Shown here: positions 37,431 through 47,876 of the stretch, piece after piece
How the letters are laid out: each line of letters opens with the position of its first letter
How positions within the stretch are numbered: position 1 is the stretch's first letter
NCBI RefSeq assembly: GCF_047496725.1
Contig: NC_132986.1
Span: forward strand, 9,446,031-9,510,030
DNA from: Anoplolepis gracilipes
Taxonomy: Eukaryota > Arthropoda > Insecta > Hymenoptera > Formicidae
DNA length: 64,000 bases
Direction: 5' to 3'
Notes under the pieces: generated by a model
Seen by the model: the letters and a program-made list of their open reading frames with translations, nothing else
Database searches by the model: none
What the model was told of the DNA's origin: nothing
Translations under genes and position numbers: made by a program

Positions 37431-40400
37431 GAAAACTGTAGATATTTTGAGATACGAAAGTTGTAAAGTTCTACGAATGTATTAAACTTGTAAGGTCTTT
37501 AATTTAATAATACATCTCTCCTATATAAACTTTCGATCTTGCTTTAGAGCGCGAAAGGATTTCGAATCTAAGATCGATTTCTATTTAACGATACCATCTA
37601 CATAGAATGTCCCGCATGTAAATGTACCATAAGATATCTACAGATTCGAATGGAGATATGTCAAATTAAATCCGATTCTCGATTCTTGACTGTCATAATA
37701 ATCGGTCGTCCTGTTGCGATTGTTTCAGGAGAATGGTTGCCTGTACTCGCACATACGATGGGGCGAGGCCTTCGTCGTTGTCTACAGTGTGACATGTAAG
37801 CGGAGCTTTCAGGAAGCTCGCGGACTTCTCAAGCAACTCGCTGATCTACGCCTACCATCCTACTTCACTGCCCTCCTCCTCGGCAACAAGAGAGATCTGG
37901 ACCATGCTCGGTAAGCATAAATCACATTGTTACAAATATGATTAACGGTTTCGTAAGAGGCGGGCGTGTGCCTTCGTGTAACGTCCGATGATAATCTTCA
38001 AGTACTGATATACGATCAAATAAACTGCGCATCATGCGTTCACTCCGGGCATGAAAGACGGTAATTATTGATAAATCAATGCGGCAGTAATTCTTCATCA
38101 CTTCATCAGCGCGAAAAATATTTTTTTAATTGTGGTCTCTTGCGCCTCGTTAATCGCATTACAGTCGATGATTATTTTTAATATATTGCAAATAATTAAT
38201 TATTTCTTATACAAGTTTTAATTTATTGATATAAGTTAAATATAGACCGTATAGGATTCGATTATATAAATACATTTCACTTTGTTGTTGAATAATAGAT
38301 TACATGACCGTGATACAATGTATATACTACCGAATAAATTTCCCGTGACAATAAAATTAAAAAAAAAAAGATGAAGAAGAGACTTTTATTCGTAAATAAT
38401 GTCCGTGCTTATACGTGGCCCATTTTTAACCGCGGCCTCGCAAGCCTGGCACACTTGTCGGATTGGCGTCTTAAGGGGTCTTCACACGACGGATACCCTT
38501 CTGTCACTATTTGAAATATCTCATCGATTAATGATAATTTTTCTTCTTAAATTCAATGCATCAAGAAAATATAATAATTTCCTCAATTTTAATATTGAAG
38601 TTGATGAAAAAAAATATCGAATATCATAGAAACTTGATTTGATTAAAGAAATCTGTCGTAGAAATACAAATTTTTCATCTCCCAGATTTTATTTAGCACT
38701 AAACATACATTTGATAAATACGGTGCCTTAGAAATTTATTTTCCAAATAGAGATTTATCTATTTATTTGCCGCGAAGCTCGTTCGATATCCCGATACAGA
38801 TCGTGTATGAGAGTCGCTTAAATGGCGCAAGAATTACAATATCATTTCGCATCGCGCGATCTCCGATCGCCGACTTCATGTATCGCCCTCGGCGGATCGT
38901 CGATTATTCGATCGTTCTGGTTTTTTTTTCTTTTTTTTTTTTTTTTTTTTTTTTTTTCCACCGTCGCGCTTACGATCGCATACGCGCGATTTGCCATATG
39001 TACCTATACATATATGTGTCCGGCCTATTAATCCTCGCACTCCTCGCAGTTCACTTTCCATCTGGCGAGTAACAGGACCTTCGCCAGTGTTCGTTCCTTT
39101 CCTAGACGAGGTGAGATTTCGCGTGCGCCACGCGATTCGCGGTTTCCAAACGATGCCTCTCTGCGGTGTTCATTCGGGGTTTTATTAAGTTGTTCCAATT
39201 TTGTTGCCCCCTTTGCAGTCGAGAGTAATTTGAATTTATTTTAATCTTCCATAAGATCTGATTTATTATAATATTATTATTATTATTATTCATCTCTTTT
39301 TTTTTTTTTTTTCTCTCGCATATTTTATTCATATCTTTGCGAATTGTTGAAATTATCTAAACTCATTCGGAGAGAACTTTGGTGAATTTTGATCACTTTA
39401 ACATTTTTTTATATCGTCCTCTTATTTGAGATCGGATTTTTTGCGATGCGCACATATTTTTTTTTGTTAGCGCAGCACTTGTTTTCGCAAAAACCAGTTC
39501 AATGAACTGAACATTGGATCGGTGAAGACGATGACGGAGTAAGTTAATCGGCCGACTGGTACGTCAACTCTGGCGAGCGAAACTCATCCAAGTCGGTCAG
39601 GTGACTTGGACAGGTAAACAGATCTGGCGAGGCAAAATATCATGCGAACGGTTTCTAGATGAACGTCGAACGATTCGACCACTACCGGGTGTGTTGCGAA
39701 TCGGTGGCATCTGCGGTCTATGCTATAGCTGTCACGTGTCGTGTTTCATATATCGGCGTCGAGAATCCGGCGGTTTGACATATAAATATGTAGATATAGA
39801 TAAGTGGGTGTTACACGCATACTAATAGATATTTGCCGATTAAAGAGAACCGCGTAGGACGCGAGTATATCAAGTTGTTATGTAAGCTTCCTCTCGATTT
39901 TACTTATCGTGTTTCTTACATATGTAAATTTCGCAAGATATTGAATTAAAAATGAATCAACGGTTTAAATACAAGAATGAAAAGAATGTAAGAAATTTAA
40001 GAAATTCGTAATTTATACATTTCTACTGTAAAATTTATAAGGGAGAAAGTCACAAGGAAGCTATTAATTTTATTGATAACTTTATATAATTTAACGAAAT
40101 AGTCTTGTAATTGATGATAAAATACGAGATGCGAGAACGGTCTTGATAAAGCAATTTATCATTTCTCGCGCGCGTTTGGCAGGACATAATTTTCCATTCT
40201 ATGTGTATAAAACGAAACTTATCGATGAAACTTATTGACGAGGAAAATGTAGCTGTCTGAAAGACGCGCGGGCAACAAACAGGTGTGGCTTACATGCAGT
40301 TTCTTAGGTATCAATACATCTTGTCGCATTTTATGCAACAAATCGCTCAAAGTGCATCATTGCGTTGCGTGATTCCGGCGGGAGAAAGCTAGGAAATACT

Positions 40401-42273
40401 AGTACGCGCACGTTTTTATTTGTAACTTGAATAAAGATTGGCGGCGGCAGCTCATTAACCTTGTCGGATTGGCACGGCTTTTCGTGTGTCGAGGATAATA
40501 AATATATGTATACATTAATAGGACAACCCAATGCGTGTCTAATAGATAAATTTCGAATTTTCCTAGATGTATCTCGTCAATTTGTCACATCGATAATTTC
40601 AGAGTAGATCGTTTTTTTTTTTTAAACAAAATATAAATTTTTATATCTCATGTTTGATTTTATTTAAATCTTACATTCAACTATATAATTTTAAATAACA
40701 TTATGATCTAATTTTATCGAACGAAAAAAATCTCTATTTTTCTATTAGTAAAATATATATATTATTAAAAAAATAAACTAGCTTCAGATTATAATTTTAC
40801 GTTAATATGAAAATACTTGAGAGATTAATAATTCTCTAATCTATTTTTTTCTTTTTTATTTTGAATATATTTATAATTGATAAAAATAATCTACATTTTG
40901 GTTTATCATCTTTTACTGATAACTTATTTTCATCGCTCATTACATCGCGAAAATGACGCGTTCATCGTTTTAATCGCGGAAGAAATACGTAAATGAACAG
41001 AGATTCACTCGTTATTCTTTTCTCTCATCGAACGAAGAGGAATTTTCCGCGCGATTCTCGCAGGAATGCGGATTGTCGTTAACGAAGATACGCTCCTTTT
41101 CTCGCCTTACGAGCTACCTTCTCGTCCTTACGCCTCCTTTATGGGAGCTTTGCATACCAGAAGAAATCTCATCGATGATCTAGTAACGACGACAACATTA
41201 CAATTACACGCGATACTACTGAACAGGATGTTTCGACGAAGGTGTCGGGAGTATATCCATGAAGGAATTCAAAGACGCTCTATCTCTTATACATTGATAC
41301 TTGATCTTCTCTTGATCTAGCCAAAAAATTAATTTAAGGTAAAGAAATAAAATGTATAATTATATATATCGGTGATAAATATATAGTAATTAGAACTTGG
41401 CTTTATTTTTTCCACAGTTCCAAAATATTGATATTTCTAGTTTAGTATAAAATTTTAGTAAAGGTTCTGGTAAAGTTAAAGAAAGCTCTACATATTTATT
41501 ACTACAAAGTTTGGAATATCTCAAATTACAAAATAGATTGATTTTTAAAATTTAGTAATCTAAGAATTACATCTTCTCTCTTTTTTTCTTAAATGTCAAA
41601 TATCGCAAAAAAAAAAATGGGCAGATTGTATCGAGATAGAGATACAATAGAATTTGACAGATATACTCTCGACATTTTAGCCTTTTAACTTCGAGTCAAC
41701 CTTTAGACAACGAGGATTACGAGGCAAGGGTCGAGCAAGTTTTACGGAGCGCATACGAGCGTGATCAAAGTATATAAAATGTCGTGGAATCGTTGAGAAT
41801 TTCGCAGAGAGCTAACAAAGGGAAAAGATGGCGAGATGTCTCGATAGCCACGAGCGAATAACAAAAATGTCACACAAATAAAATGTCACAAATCCGCCGA
41901 TGTTGCAAGCGATTGGTCGTCGATCGGCGACAGCCACGGCAACATTGCTGGCGGGAAAAGAGCGATTCGATTTACGTAACTGGCATTTTGATGGCATGCA
42001 AGAGATACACGCTCTTCGTAACTGTCACGATTATCGCTGAGAAATTTAATTAAACCGGAATTATTCGAGATATATCTCTCTCTCTGTCTCTCTCTTTCTC
42101 TCTTTATCGCTTTATAAGATGAGTCATAATTTACAAACGCCTTTACTTACGTGTCGCATGTAGGGAAAATGATCAGCTTTAAATTAATCCTACCGGGTGT
42201 GACATCGTTCTATATATGAGACTTTCAAAACTTGATAAAAACAGATTTAGTTGTCATAAAGAAAGAGACTCTT

Positions 42274-42329
<56 letters not shown>

Positions 42330-45225
42330 TCTCTTATGATTTATCAAAAATAATGATTAAAATGATAAAAATATAACTAAAAAATTACAAAGTTTTTTCT
42401 AAAAAAATTCTAAAATTAAAAAAAATTTTTAATACCAAAATTTTAAAGCTTTAATGTTAACCAGTGTTAAATTTAGGATTTAGAGCATATGAATTGCTTA
42501 AAAAAAATATTAACAACTTAAAAAAAAATAGTAGCAACTTTAAATAAGTGGTAAAAAAAACTTGTGAGAATTTTTAAATGACGATTTGAAAAACGCACGA
42601 AAAACGAATTCGGAAGATTGATTCACGTGACGAGAGAACATCGTACTTCTATCCGGTAGCCACGCTCGTCGTCTTAATGGAGTTCATAAAGATTAGAGCG
42701 AAGTCCGCTGCAGGGCTGGTGAAACCGCTTTCTGAGAACGAGTTTTCGCCGCTTTAGATACATCCTGAGAGCCGCCGTTCAGTCGCAAATATTGCGCATC
42801 GATAACGCAAATCTCGAAATATCATTACCGACAATCTCTCGCAGCGAGGCTGCGATAGACAGGTTTAGGAAGAGATACTTCCGTTTTAAAATGCTTTTTC
42901 TTTTTAAGTTTCTCAGGACTTTTAATCTTTATGATATTTTGAAATCCTCGAAATTTTTATATTTTAAACTTTTCTTTTTTTTTTTTTCCAAAATTTATAT
43001 TATTAAAATCTCGATTTTTTAAACCTTTTAATTTATGACTATATTTGAAACTATATATAAACTATATATAACTTTCTTCTAAAAATTTTATCGTTTTTTT
43101 CTTTAGTACGTATCTGTTATTCTTACGATCTATAATTCACAATTAAGTATTGACGTGGAACACATGACAGATATCTCTCTCGAATTAAGGAAGAACGCAG
43201 GAATGATGGAAACTAAATGCCTGCCGCTCGTAAAGCAACGCCGGATTGTCACTCGTATAAAATAAAAAAAAAAAAAAACAGATTAACAGCCGTGGTTGGA
43301 CCATCGAGCTTGCGATCGCGTCTAATCGAGCGCCCTCCCACGTGTCCTTTATGTCTCGCGGCGACGCCCTTCTTCGTGAGGATCATGTGTTCCTGCGAAT
43401 TTAATTGTCTCCATAAATATCATAGTTCCTCTGCCCCACGCAGAGGCGCGTTCCTTACGCTGGAAATACACAAGAATCCCTTCCTTCTCTTCCTTCGTAT
43501 TCAGAGATTCACGAAAGTTTCGTACGCACTTTTTGTGCCCATTAAAATGCACCCTGCGGTCGGCATATTAATCCTTAATTATTCGAAGATAAATTTGATT
43601 CTGAAACATCCATAAAATCTCAAAGTTACAAAATTTTCATATATTGCTAAAATTTATAAGTTTAATTTTTAAACTATTCTCAATTTTCAACAATGAAAAT
43701 ATATATATATATATATATATATCACATGTATGGTATATAAATTTATAAATATGATATAGCGCGCAATTATAAATGTACAAAAATATGTACTAGACTTTTA
43801 GCAAGGCATTTATTAACCCTAATATCATAAATATCCTGCGATGTCAGGCGATCTCATCCTGGCGAAATTCCAATGGCTTTGCTTCCTCTCATAAACGTCC
43901 GGTCTTTATGTCGCCGTTCAATCACCTCTCTCCAAGCAATGTCTGGTGTTTGCCAAACTCGTAGCATCCGTCGTCAATTCAGTACGTTTCTGCCACTTTG
44001 CAAAGATTTAATTCGAGCCTTGGACGATTCCATTGACTTGCAAAAGCGCAATGTCCGCCGTGATATAAATCTGCGAACGCCCGCAGCATCCGGTCCGCGT
44101 TTCCGCCGCTTCCGATCGATGTTTCAACACATGATTCGAGTGTTCCGCGACATAAACCACTCCCGTGAATCATGCGAGATGGCTATCCTCATACAACTGA
44201 CAAGTGTGTTGCGAATATCTAGTCTGTTACAAAGGAGAAAATATATACGATATGTCATAAATGTCAAAACTTTACTATTTCAAAGTTACAAGATTACAAG
44301 ATGAAAATTCAAAGATAAAGTATTCATAATTTTTAAAATAATGTATATGGCTTTAAATATATATAATTTTAAGTCTGCAAAATCTATTTTAAAATCTTGA
44401 TAATCATTATTAATATAATAAAAGATATACCTGTTATACGCGTAAAAAGTCAAGTCTATTATCTGACAAAAGAAAAGTTTAAAGAAACTGTGATTGTAAG
44501 ATTTAGAAAGAACTTTTTCATTATTCTAAGTAAATACAATGCCATTAAATGTTAGACATCAAAGTATTAACCCTTTTATTCCGTACTGATGGATCGATTT
44601 TTGTCTGTGATTTTTCTGACAACGTCAATTTCTCGAAAACAAATAATCATAAAATAATATATTTAAGTAAATTATTTTTCAAATTTATTATTTTAGTCTT
44701 TATTTAGAATGTTCAAAGAAGGTATATACATTTTTTCAGATTTTTTAAAACACTTTTACATATTAATAAACTTAACGAAAATACGTTGACCCACCTGTAC
44801 AGTTAGAAGGTGGCAAAAATAACAATACGGAGTAAGGGTTAATATTCTAAATATTTTAAACTTATAATGTTGATATTTCGGCTTCTTCTTAAATTAGACA
44901 TTGTAAATATGATATAATTTATCATAGGAAATGTTAAAGGGGGATCGATGAACATTTCTGTTGCAGAGAAGTGTGCGTGGATGAAGGGCAACAGTTGTCT
45001 TTGGCGCATGGATGTCAGTTTTACGAAGTAAGCGCCGCCGAGAGTCCCGCGGGGGCGGCATTGGCCTTTCAAGCGCTCCTGCGGGAGGCGAGATCGGTTC
45101 AGCTCCTGCGAGCGTTGCCGATTCGCCGGAAACTGGGAGTACACTCGGTCTCGAGAGTCCTCGGGACGATCTTTGGCAAGAATACCACCAAGGACCGTAA
45201 GAAGAGGCCGTCCTTAAGTATATGA
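14029..45225 (+). CDS. RERG/RASL-type Ras-like small GTPase, five exons, 211 aa
   Basis: Exons 14029-14089, 18614-18670, 23053-23129, 37729-37910 and 44967-45225 join in phase to 636 bp. The product is a Ras-superfamily protein of the RERG / RASL11-12 group, probably a membrane-proximal or cytosolic signalling GTPase. G1 is GGPRVGKS (13-20). The effector loop is EYSSTSDFLY (34-43) with T38. G3 is DTSRCE (60-65) instead of DTAGQE. G4 is NKRD (118-121) and G5 is EVSA (146-149). By alignment, Ras G12 is P15, G13 is R16, G60 is R63 and Q61 is C64, so intrinsic hydrolysis is probably impaired. IRWGEAFVVVYSVT is typical of the family. The tail is basic (GKNTTKDRKKRPSLSI) with no CAAX box, so it is not prenylated. 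The coding exons are GC-richer than the long introns. The exact orthologue is uncertain, so no symbol is given. Confidence 0.92.
14655..14695. repeat. GCGAC/GCGAGGCGAC minisatellite
   Basis: CpG-rich 5- and 10-base units repeated about eight times. They are unmutated at CpG sites, which suggests low germline methylation. Confidence 0.8.
16619..16652. repeat. (CT)n microsatellite
   Basis: An uninterrupted CT run inside intron 1, followed by CTTT-interrupted units. Confidence 0.95.
18481..18497 (-). other. Three C5 runs (G-quadruplex/i-motif prone)
   Basis: CCCCCGCCCCCGCCCCC gives three G5 runs on the minus strand, about 120 bp before exon 2. Three runs of five can fold only with a split run or a partner strand. 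Confidence 0.5.
18614..18670 (+). CDS. Ras-like GTPase exon 2
   Basis: A 57-bp exon, residues 21-39 plus one base of D40. AVVVRYLTRRYIGEYSSTS is the helix 1/switch I region. The acceptor is TTTGTTGCAG and the donor is AGTG|GTAAGT. Confidence 0.92.
19131..19179. repeat. (GA)n microsatellite
   Basis: About 24 GA units; the only long purine-strand dinucleotide tract in the introns of this gene. Confidence 0.95.
22453..22480. repeat. 28-bp perfect palindrome
   Basis: Zero-spacer palindrome centred on TTGTCACTTAAGTGACAA, with flanking TATAT/ATATA completing the arms. Confidence 0.9.
23053..23129 (+). CDS. Ras-like GTPase exon 3 (switch II start)
   Basis: Residues 40-65. It carries LYRHSANIDNVTTEVEILDT and then SRCE, where canonical Ras proteins have AGQE. 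The acceptor is TTTGTTGCAG and the donor is GCGAG|GTAAGT. The alternative donor CCAG|GTGCGA would break the frame. Confidence 0.92.
26881..26919. repeat. (TG)n microsatellite
   Basis: An uninterrupted TG run of about 39 bases, prone to Z-DNA. Confidence 0.95.
27680..27714. repeat. Poly(T) tract, 35 T
   Basis: Pure T run on the sense strand of intron 3. No adjacent retroelement body was recognised. Confidence 0.95.
29505..29547. repeat. (GT)n microsatellite
   Basis: About 20 GT units flanked by TATAT/ATGTAT transitions. Confidence 0.95.
31424..31680. repeat. Imperfect direct duplication, 204-bp spacing
   Basis: ACCGCAATAAAGTATCAATC occurs identically at 31442-31461 and 31646-31665, each preceded by GGGTCAATG and by an ATCTACATA block. 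Confidence 0.85.
37399..37427. repeat. (CT)n microsatellite
   Basis: CT run about 300 bp before exon 4. Confidence 0.9.
37729..37910 (+). CDS. Ras-like GTPase exon 4 (NKxD)
   Basis: Residues 66-125 plus two bases of R126. IRWGEAFVVVYSVTCKRSFQ is typical of the RERG/RASL family, and ALLLGNKRDLDHA holds the guanine-specificity motif NKRD. The acceptor is TTGTTTCAG and the donor is CTCG|GTAAGC. Confidence 0.94.
37911..44966 (+). other. Intron 4 of the Ras-like GTPase gene
   Basis: 7 kb with a T run (38921-38957), an ATT trinucleotide patch and T run near 39280-39312, a (CT)n tract (42279-42323), a poly(A) run near 43263 and an AT run near 43700. A 143-codon ATG frame at 43873-44304 and others match nothing recognised. 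Confidence 0.75.
42279..42323. repeat. (CT)n microsatellite
   Basis: About 22 CT units followed by TTCTCTTCTCTT; the longest CT tract in the window. Confidence 0.95.
44967..45225 (+). CDS. Ras-like GTPase exon 5 (G5, C-terminus)
   Basis: Residues 126-211 and stop TGA (45223-45225). EVCVDEGQQLSLAHGCQFYE is followed by VSAAES (G5). The basic tail ends RPSLSI. The acceptor is TCTGTTGCAG. The exon is strongly GC-rich and other frames are also open (45012-45200). Confidence 0.93.
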
Positions 45226-45645
45226 CGCCTTCTATGCGCCCTCCTTCTCGGTGGACGAGACGAGCCGGGCAGAAGGACCGACATCGTCGTCCTCAGCAGC
45301 AACGTCTACTCCAATCGCTGACGAGATCCTCGGCAACGACAAAGAATCCCCCTTCATGCTTTCCGGAATTTTGAAGGAAAGCCACCGAAATCAGAAATTG
45401 TTCTCAATTTTAAAAGCTTCTTTTGACAAGAGAGTAAGTTTTTACGAAGGGTTTTGATGGAGAGAAAAAAAAAAAAAAAAAAAATGCATTCACTAGAGTA
45501 ACAGTCAAACAGTTTCCCGAGGTCCTCAAGCGTTCGGGATCTAAAACTCCGAGGATGTAAGACTGATTTTCTGGCGCGAGATCGAGACGCGTAGGATCTA
45601 ATATATGAGATGCCTTGGAAGTCTGAAGCGTGTGAATTTAATAAA
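45226..45645 (+). other. 3'UTR of the Ras-like GTPase gene with AATAAA
   Basis: The in-frame sequence after the TGA stays open for 31 codons to a second TGA at 45319. A separate ATG frame (45251-45457) encodes a Ser/Thr-rich then basic 68-residue stretch. The first AATAAA is at 45640-45645. A poly(A) run at 45466-45484 is genomic. Confidence 0.55.
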
Positions 45646-47485
45646 AATGTCTAAGGCTCTTCGACATATGACAGCCGGAAGATCTAGGCTCCGAGAAGAT
45701 TCTATTTACTGGAGGGCGACATCATTCTTTAAGAAGACTATTTTCAAGTGTCGAAAGAGGACGTTCGCGTGATGCTCACGAATGTGATTCCGCTTTTGGT
45801 GTTTACGTTTTGGATTCTCACACGAGAGAAGCGAATCCAACGTGGGATCCAGAAATTGTTCGTGCTTGATGTGTGTATAAAGGTACTTTTTTTTAAATAA
45901 TGCTATAGCGTTTTACAGTGATTACAAGTGACTGGCAAGTTGTTCCTGAACGGGGTAATCTTTAAGATGATTTATCGAAAGTGATTTTCTCAGTTGCAAA
46001 TTGTCTTGAAACCATTGCCGCGAGTGCAAATTTTATAATTTGAACGATTAATAACACTTGCACATCACTCGGTATCTAAGTTATTATGTTATTAACTGTA
46101 AACAGTATAAAACAGAACTTTCGTATATTTATTTCTTTTCATTATATTTATAAATCTTCTAAACTCTCTAAAAAAATGTCTACACGTTGTTTTGATTGGC
46201 AATTTTTGCGTTTCCATATTTTTGCAATCAATTATTTTGCCATTGATAACAATTTCAGATTTAATTTTTGTTTCTCTCTCCCTCTTTCGCGCGGATGCAA
46301 AAATTTTATACTGTTTAGAGTTAACTTTTTCTTTTTTTTTTTTTTAATGCTTCCAAAAAGAAACCCATGAGTCTTTCAAATTTTGATATTTCCACTAATT
46401 GTAAGTGGAAAAGATCATGATTCGATTCGATTTTCTGCCTACCGCCCTAATTATTTCTAAAAGATGTTCGCAAACGGTTCGTTGAAGAGCGACTTTAATA
46501 TCTTTATCGTCAGGCGTGATTGATTCGATGACTTTTAATGTTCCTAAAGAAAGTAGCCTAAGTGTAAATAGCGCGCATTTTCGCTCATCATACTCTGCGG
46601 AAAGTCTTGCAGACTTGAATAATCGTTAAGATTTACATACGAGAAGAGAAATAATGAGTACGGATGTTAGAATGTTGAACCCATTAAAACTCATTTGTTT
46701 ATTGGATTTTATTATTAGCAATCAAAGATACAAAAATCGTGACTAATAATAAGAATAATTATATATATATACATAAATGTATATGTATAATGTTGCAATT
46801 TTAATGGCCAATGTATTTAATTGAGCACATAATTAAAAGTGTTTTTTTTTTTTTTTTTTTTTTTTTTTCAAATTTCTTATTTCATCACAATCTATATTTT
46901 GTCTTTTATATATAAAAAAAAGAAATAAAAAAATAATGGCTTTTAATGGGTTAAATAATATTGACGATCGTTTGAATGACTGCCATGTTTGTGACTGACG
47001 GGATCGATCATCGCGGGTCTCGTCGAATGTATATCATAGAAAATGTTGGTCGTTCGCCTTTTTGCTAAGCTCTAAAAAATCGCGCATGCGCGATGTTTTA
47101 TAAATCTTCTTTTTTTTTCTACGACAAGCATAGAGACTTACGATCGACTTTTAAGATTCACAATTCATAAATACTTTCAGTGCCTTTCGTCCTATTATAC
47201 GGTGTTTTTTTGCCAACAGCTGACACGCTTAACAACCATGAGTGTTTTTAACGAAGAGAAAATTCTATTTTATACTTAAGAAATGACGGATAGTTAATGA
47301 GCAATGAATCGTGTGATCCCCTTTTAGTGCGTCAGCTTTCAGCGAAAAAAAAACCGTAAAATGGGCTTTTTCACAGAGGCTTCCTCAAAAGAGGAAAGAC
47401 TCAACGGAGTGCGTTATCTACCTTTTTCACGATACATTCCACTTGAAATTAGCATCTAATGTGTGAGTGCGTAATTCGATTCCAG
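45646..47485. other. Intergenic, no gene seen
   Basis: AT-rich sequence with a poly(T) tract (46842-46868) and small AT runs. No supported coding exon. Confidence 0.5.
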
Positions 47486-47724
47486 GCAGATGTCGATCGC
47501 TGTATTCGAAGTGCTAGTCACTTGTTATCGAGAGAAGATAATAATAAAGGAGCGTCTTTTGTTAAACCTCGTCATAAGCCACCTCGTCACAAGCCACCTC
47601 GTCACAAATCACTTCATCACAACTTATCTCGCCACAAGTCTCCTCATCACAAGTCTTCCCTCGTCGAATCCCACTGTTCCACCGTCTCTTTCCTGTCTTC
47701 GTGAATCATCAATGGTCATCGAGG
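47486..47724 (+). CDS. Candidate exon containing a 15-bp minisatellite (uncertain)
   Basis: Bounded by acceptor-like GATTCCAG (47485) and a consensus donor, GAGG|GTAAGT, at 47725. An ATG at 47490 stays open to the donor, and a second frame reads a His/Lys/Pro-rich repeat (RHKPP). Six 15-base units keep every frame open, so open frames here are weak evidence. Could be a 5'UTR exon or chance. Confidence 0.2.
47567..47656. repeat. 15-bp minisatellite, six units
   Basis: Units of the type CCTCGTCACAAGCCA; the first three are nearly identical and the later three diverged. Confidence 0.9.
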
Positions 47725-47824
47725 GTAAGTGATTTCATCTTTTCTAAGAAACAGAGTTATTTTTATATATAATTATATATTTATTGCTGTATATGTCTAT
47801 AAATCCAAATAATTCTTATATATA

Positions 47825-47876
<52 letters not shown>

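Larger units (their letters stand above)
23130..37728 (+). other. Intron 3 of the Ras-like GTPase gene (14.6 kb)
   Basis: The largest intron. It contains poly(T) tracts (23523-23546, 27680-27714, 33638-33659), TG tracts (26881-26919, 29505-29547), a 204-bp-spaced direct duplication (31424-31680), an AT tract near 36711 and a (CT)n run (37399-37427). CpG-richer patches occur near 30.4-30.9 and 31.6-32.1 kb. Open frames in it resemble nothing known to me. Confidence 0.75.

Noticed and set aside
43873..44304. 143-codon ATG frame inside intron 4 of the GTPase gene
   Set aside because: No recognisable motif, no splice context, and frames of this length arise by chance in GC-mixed introns. Left out as a gene.
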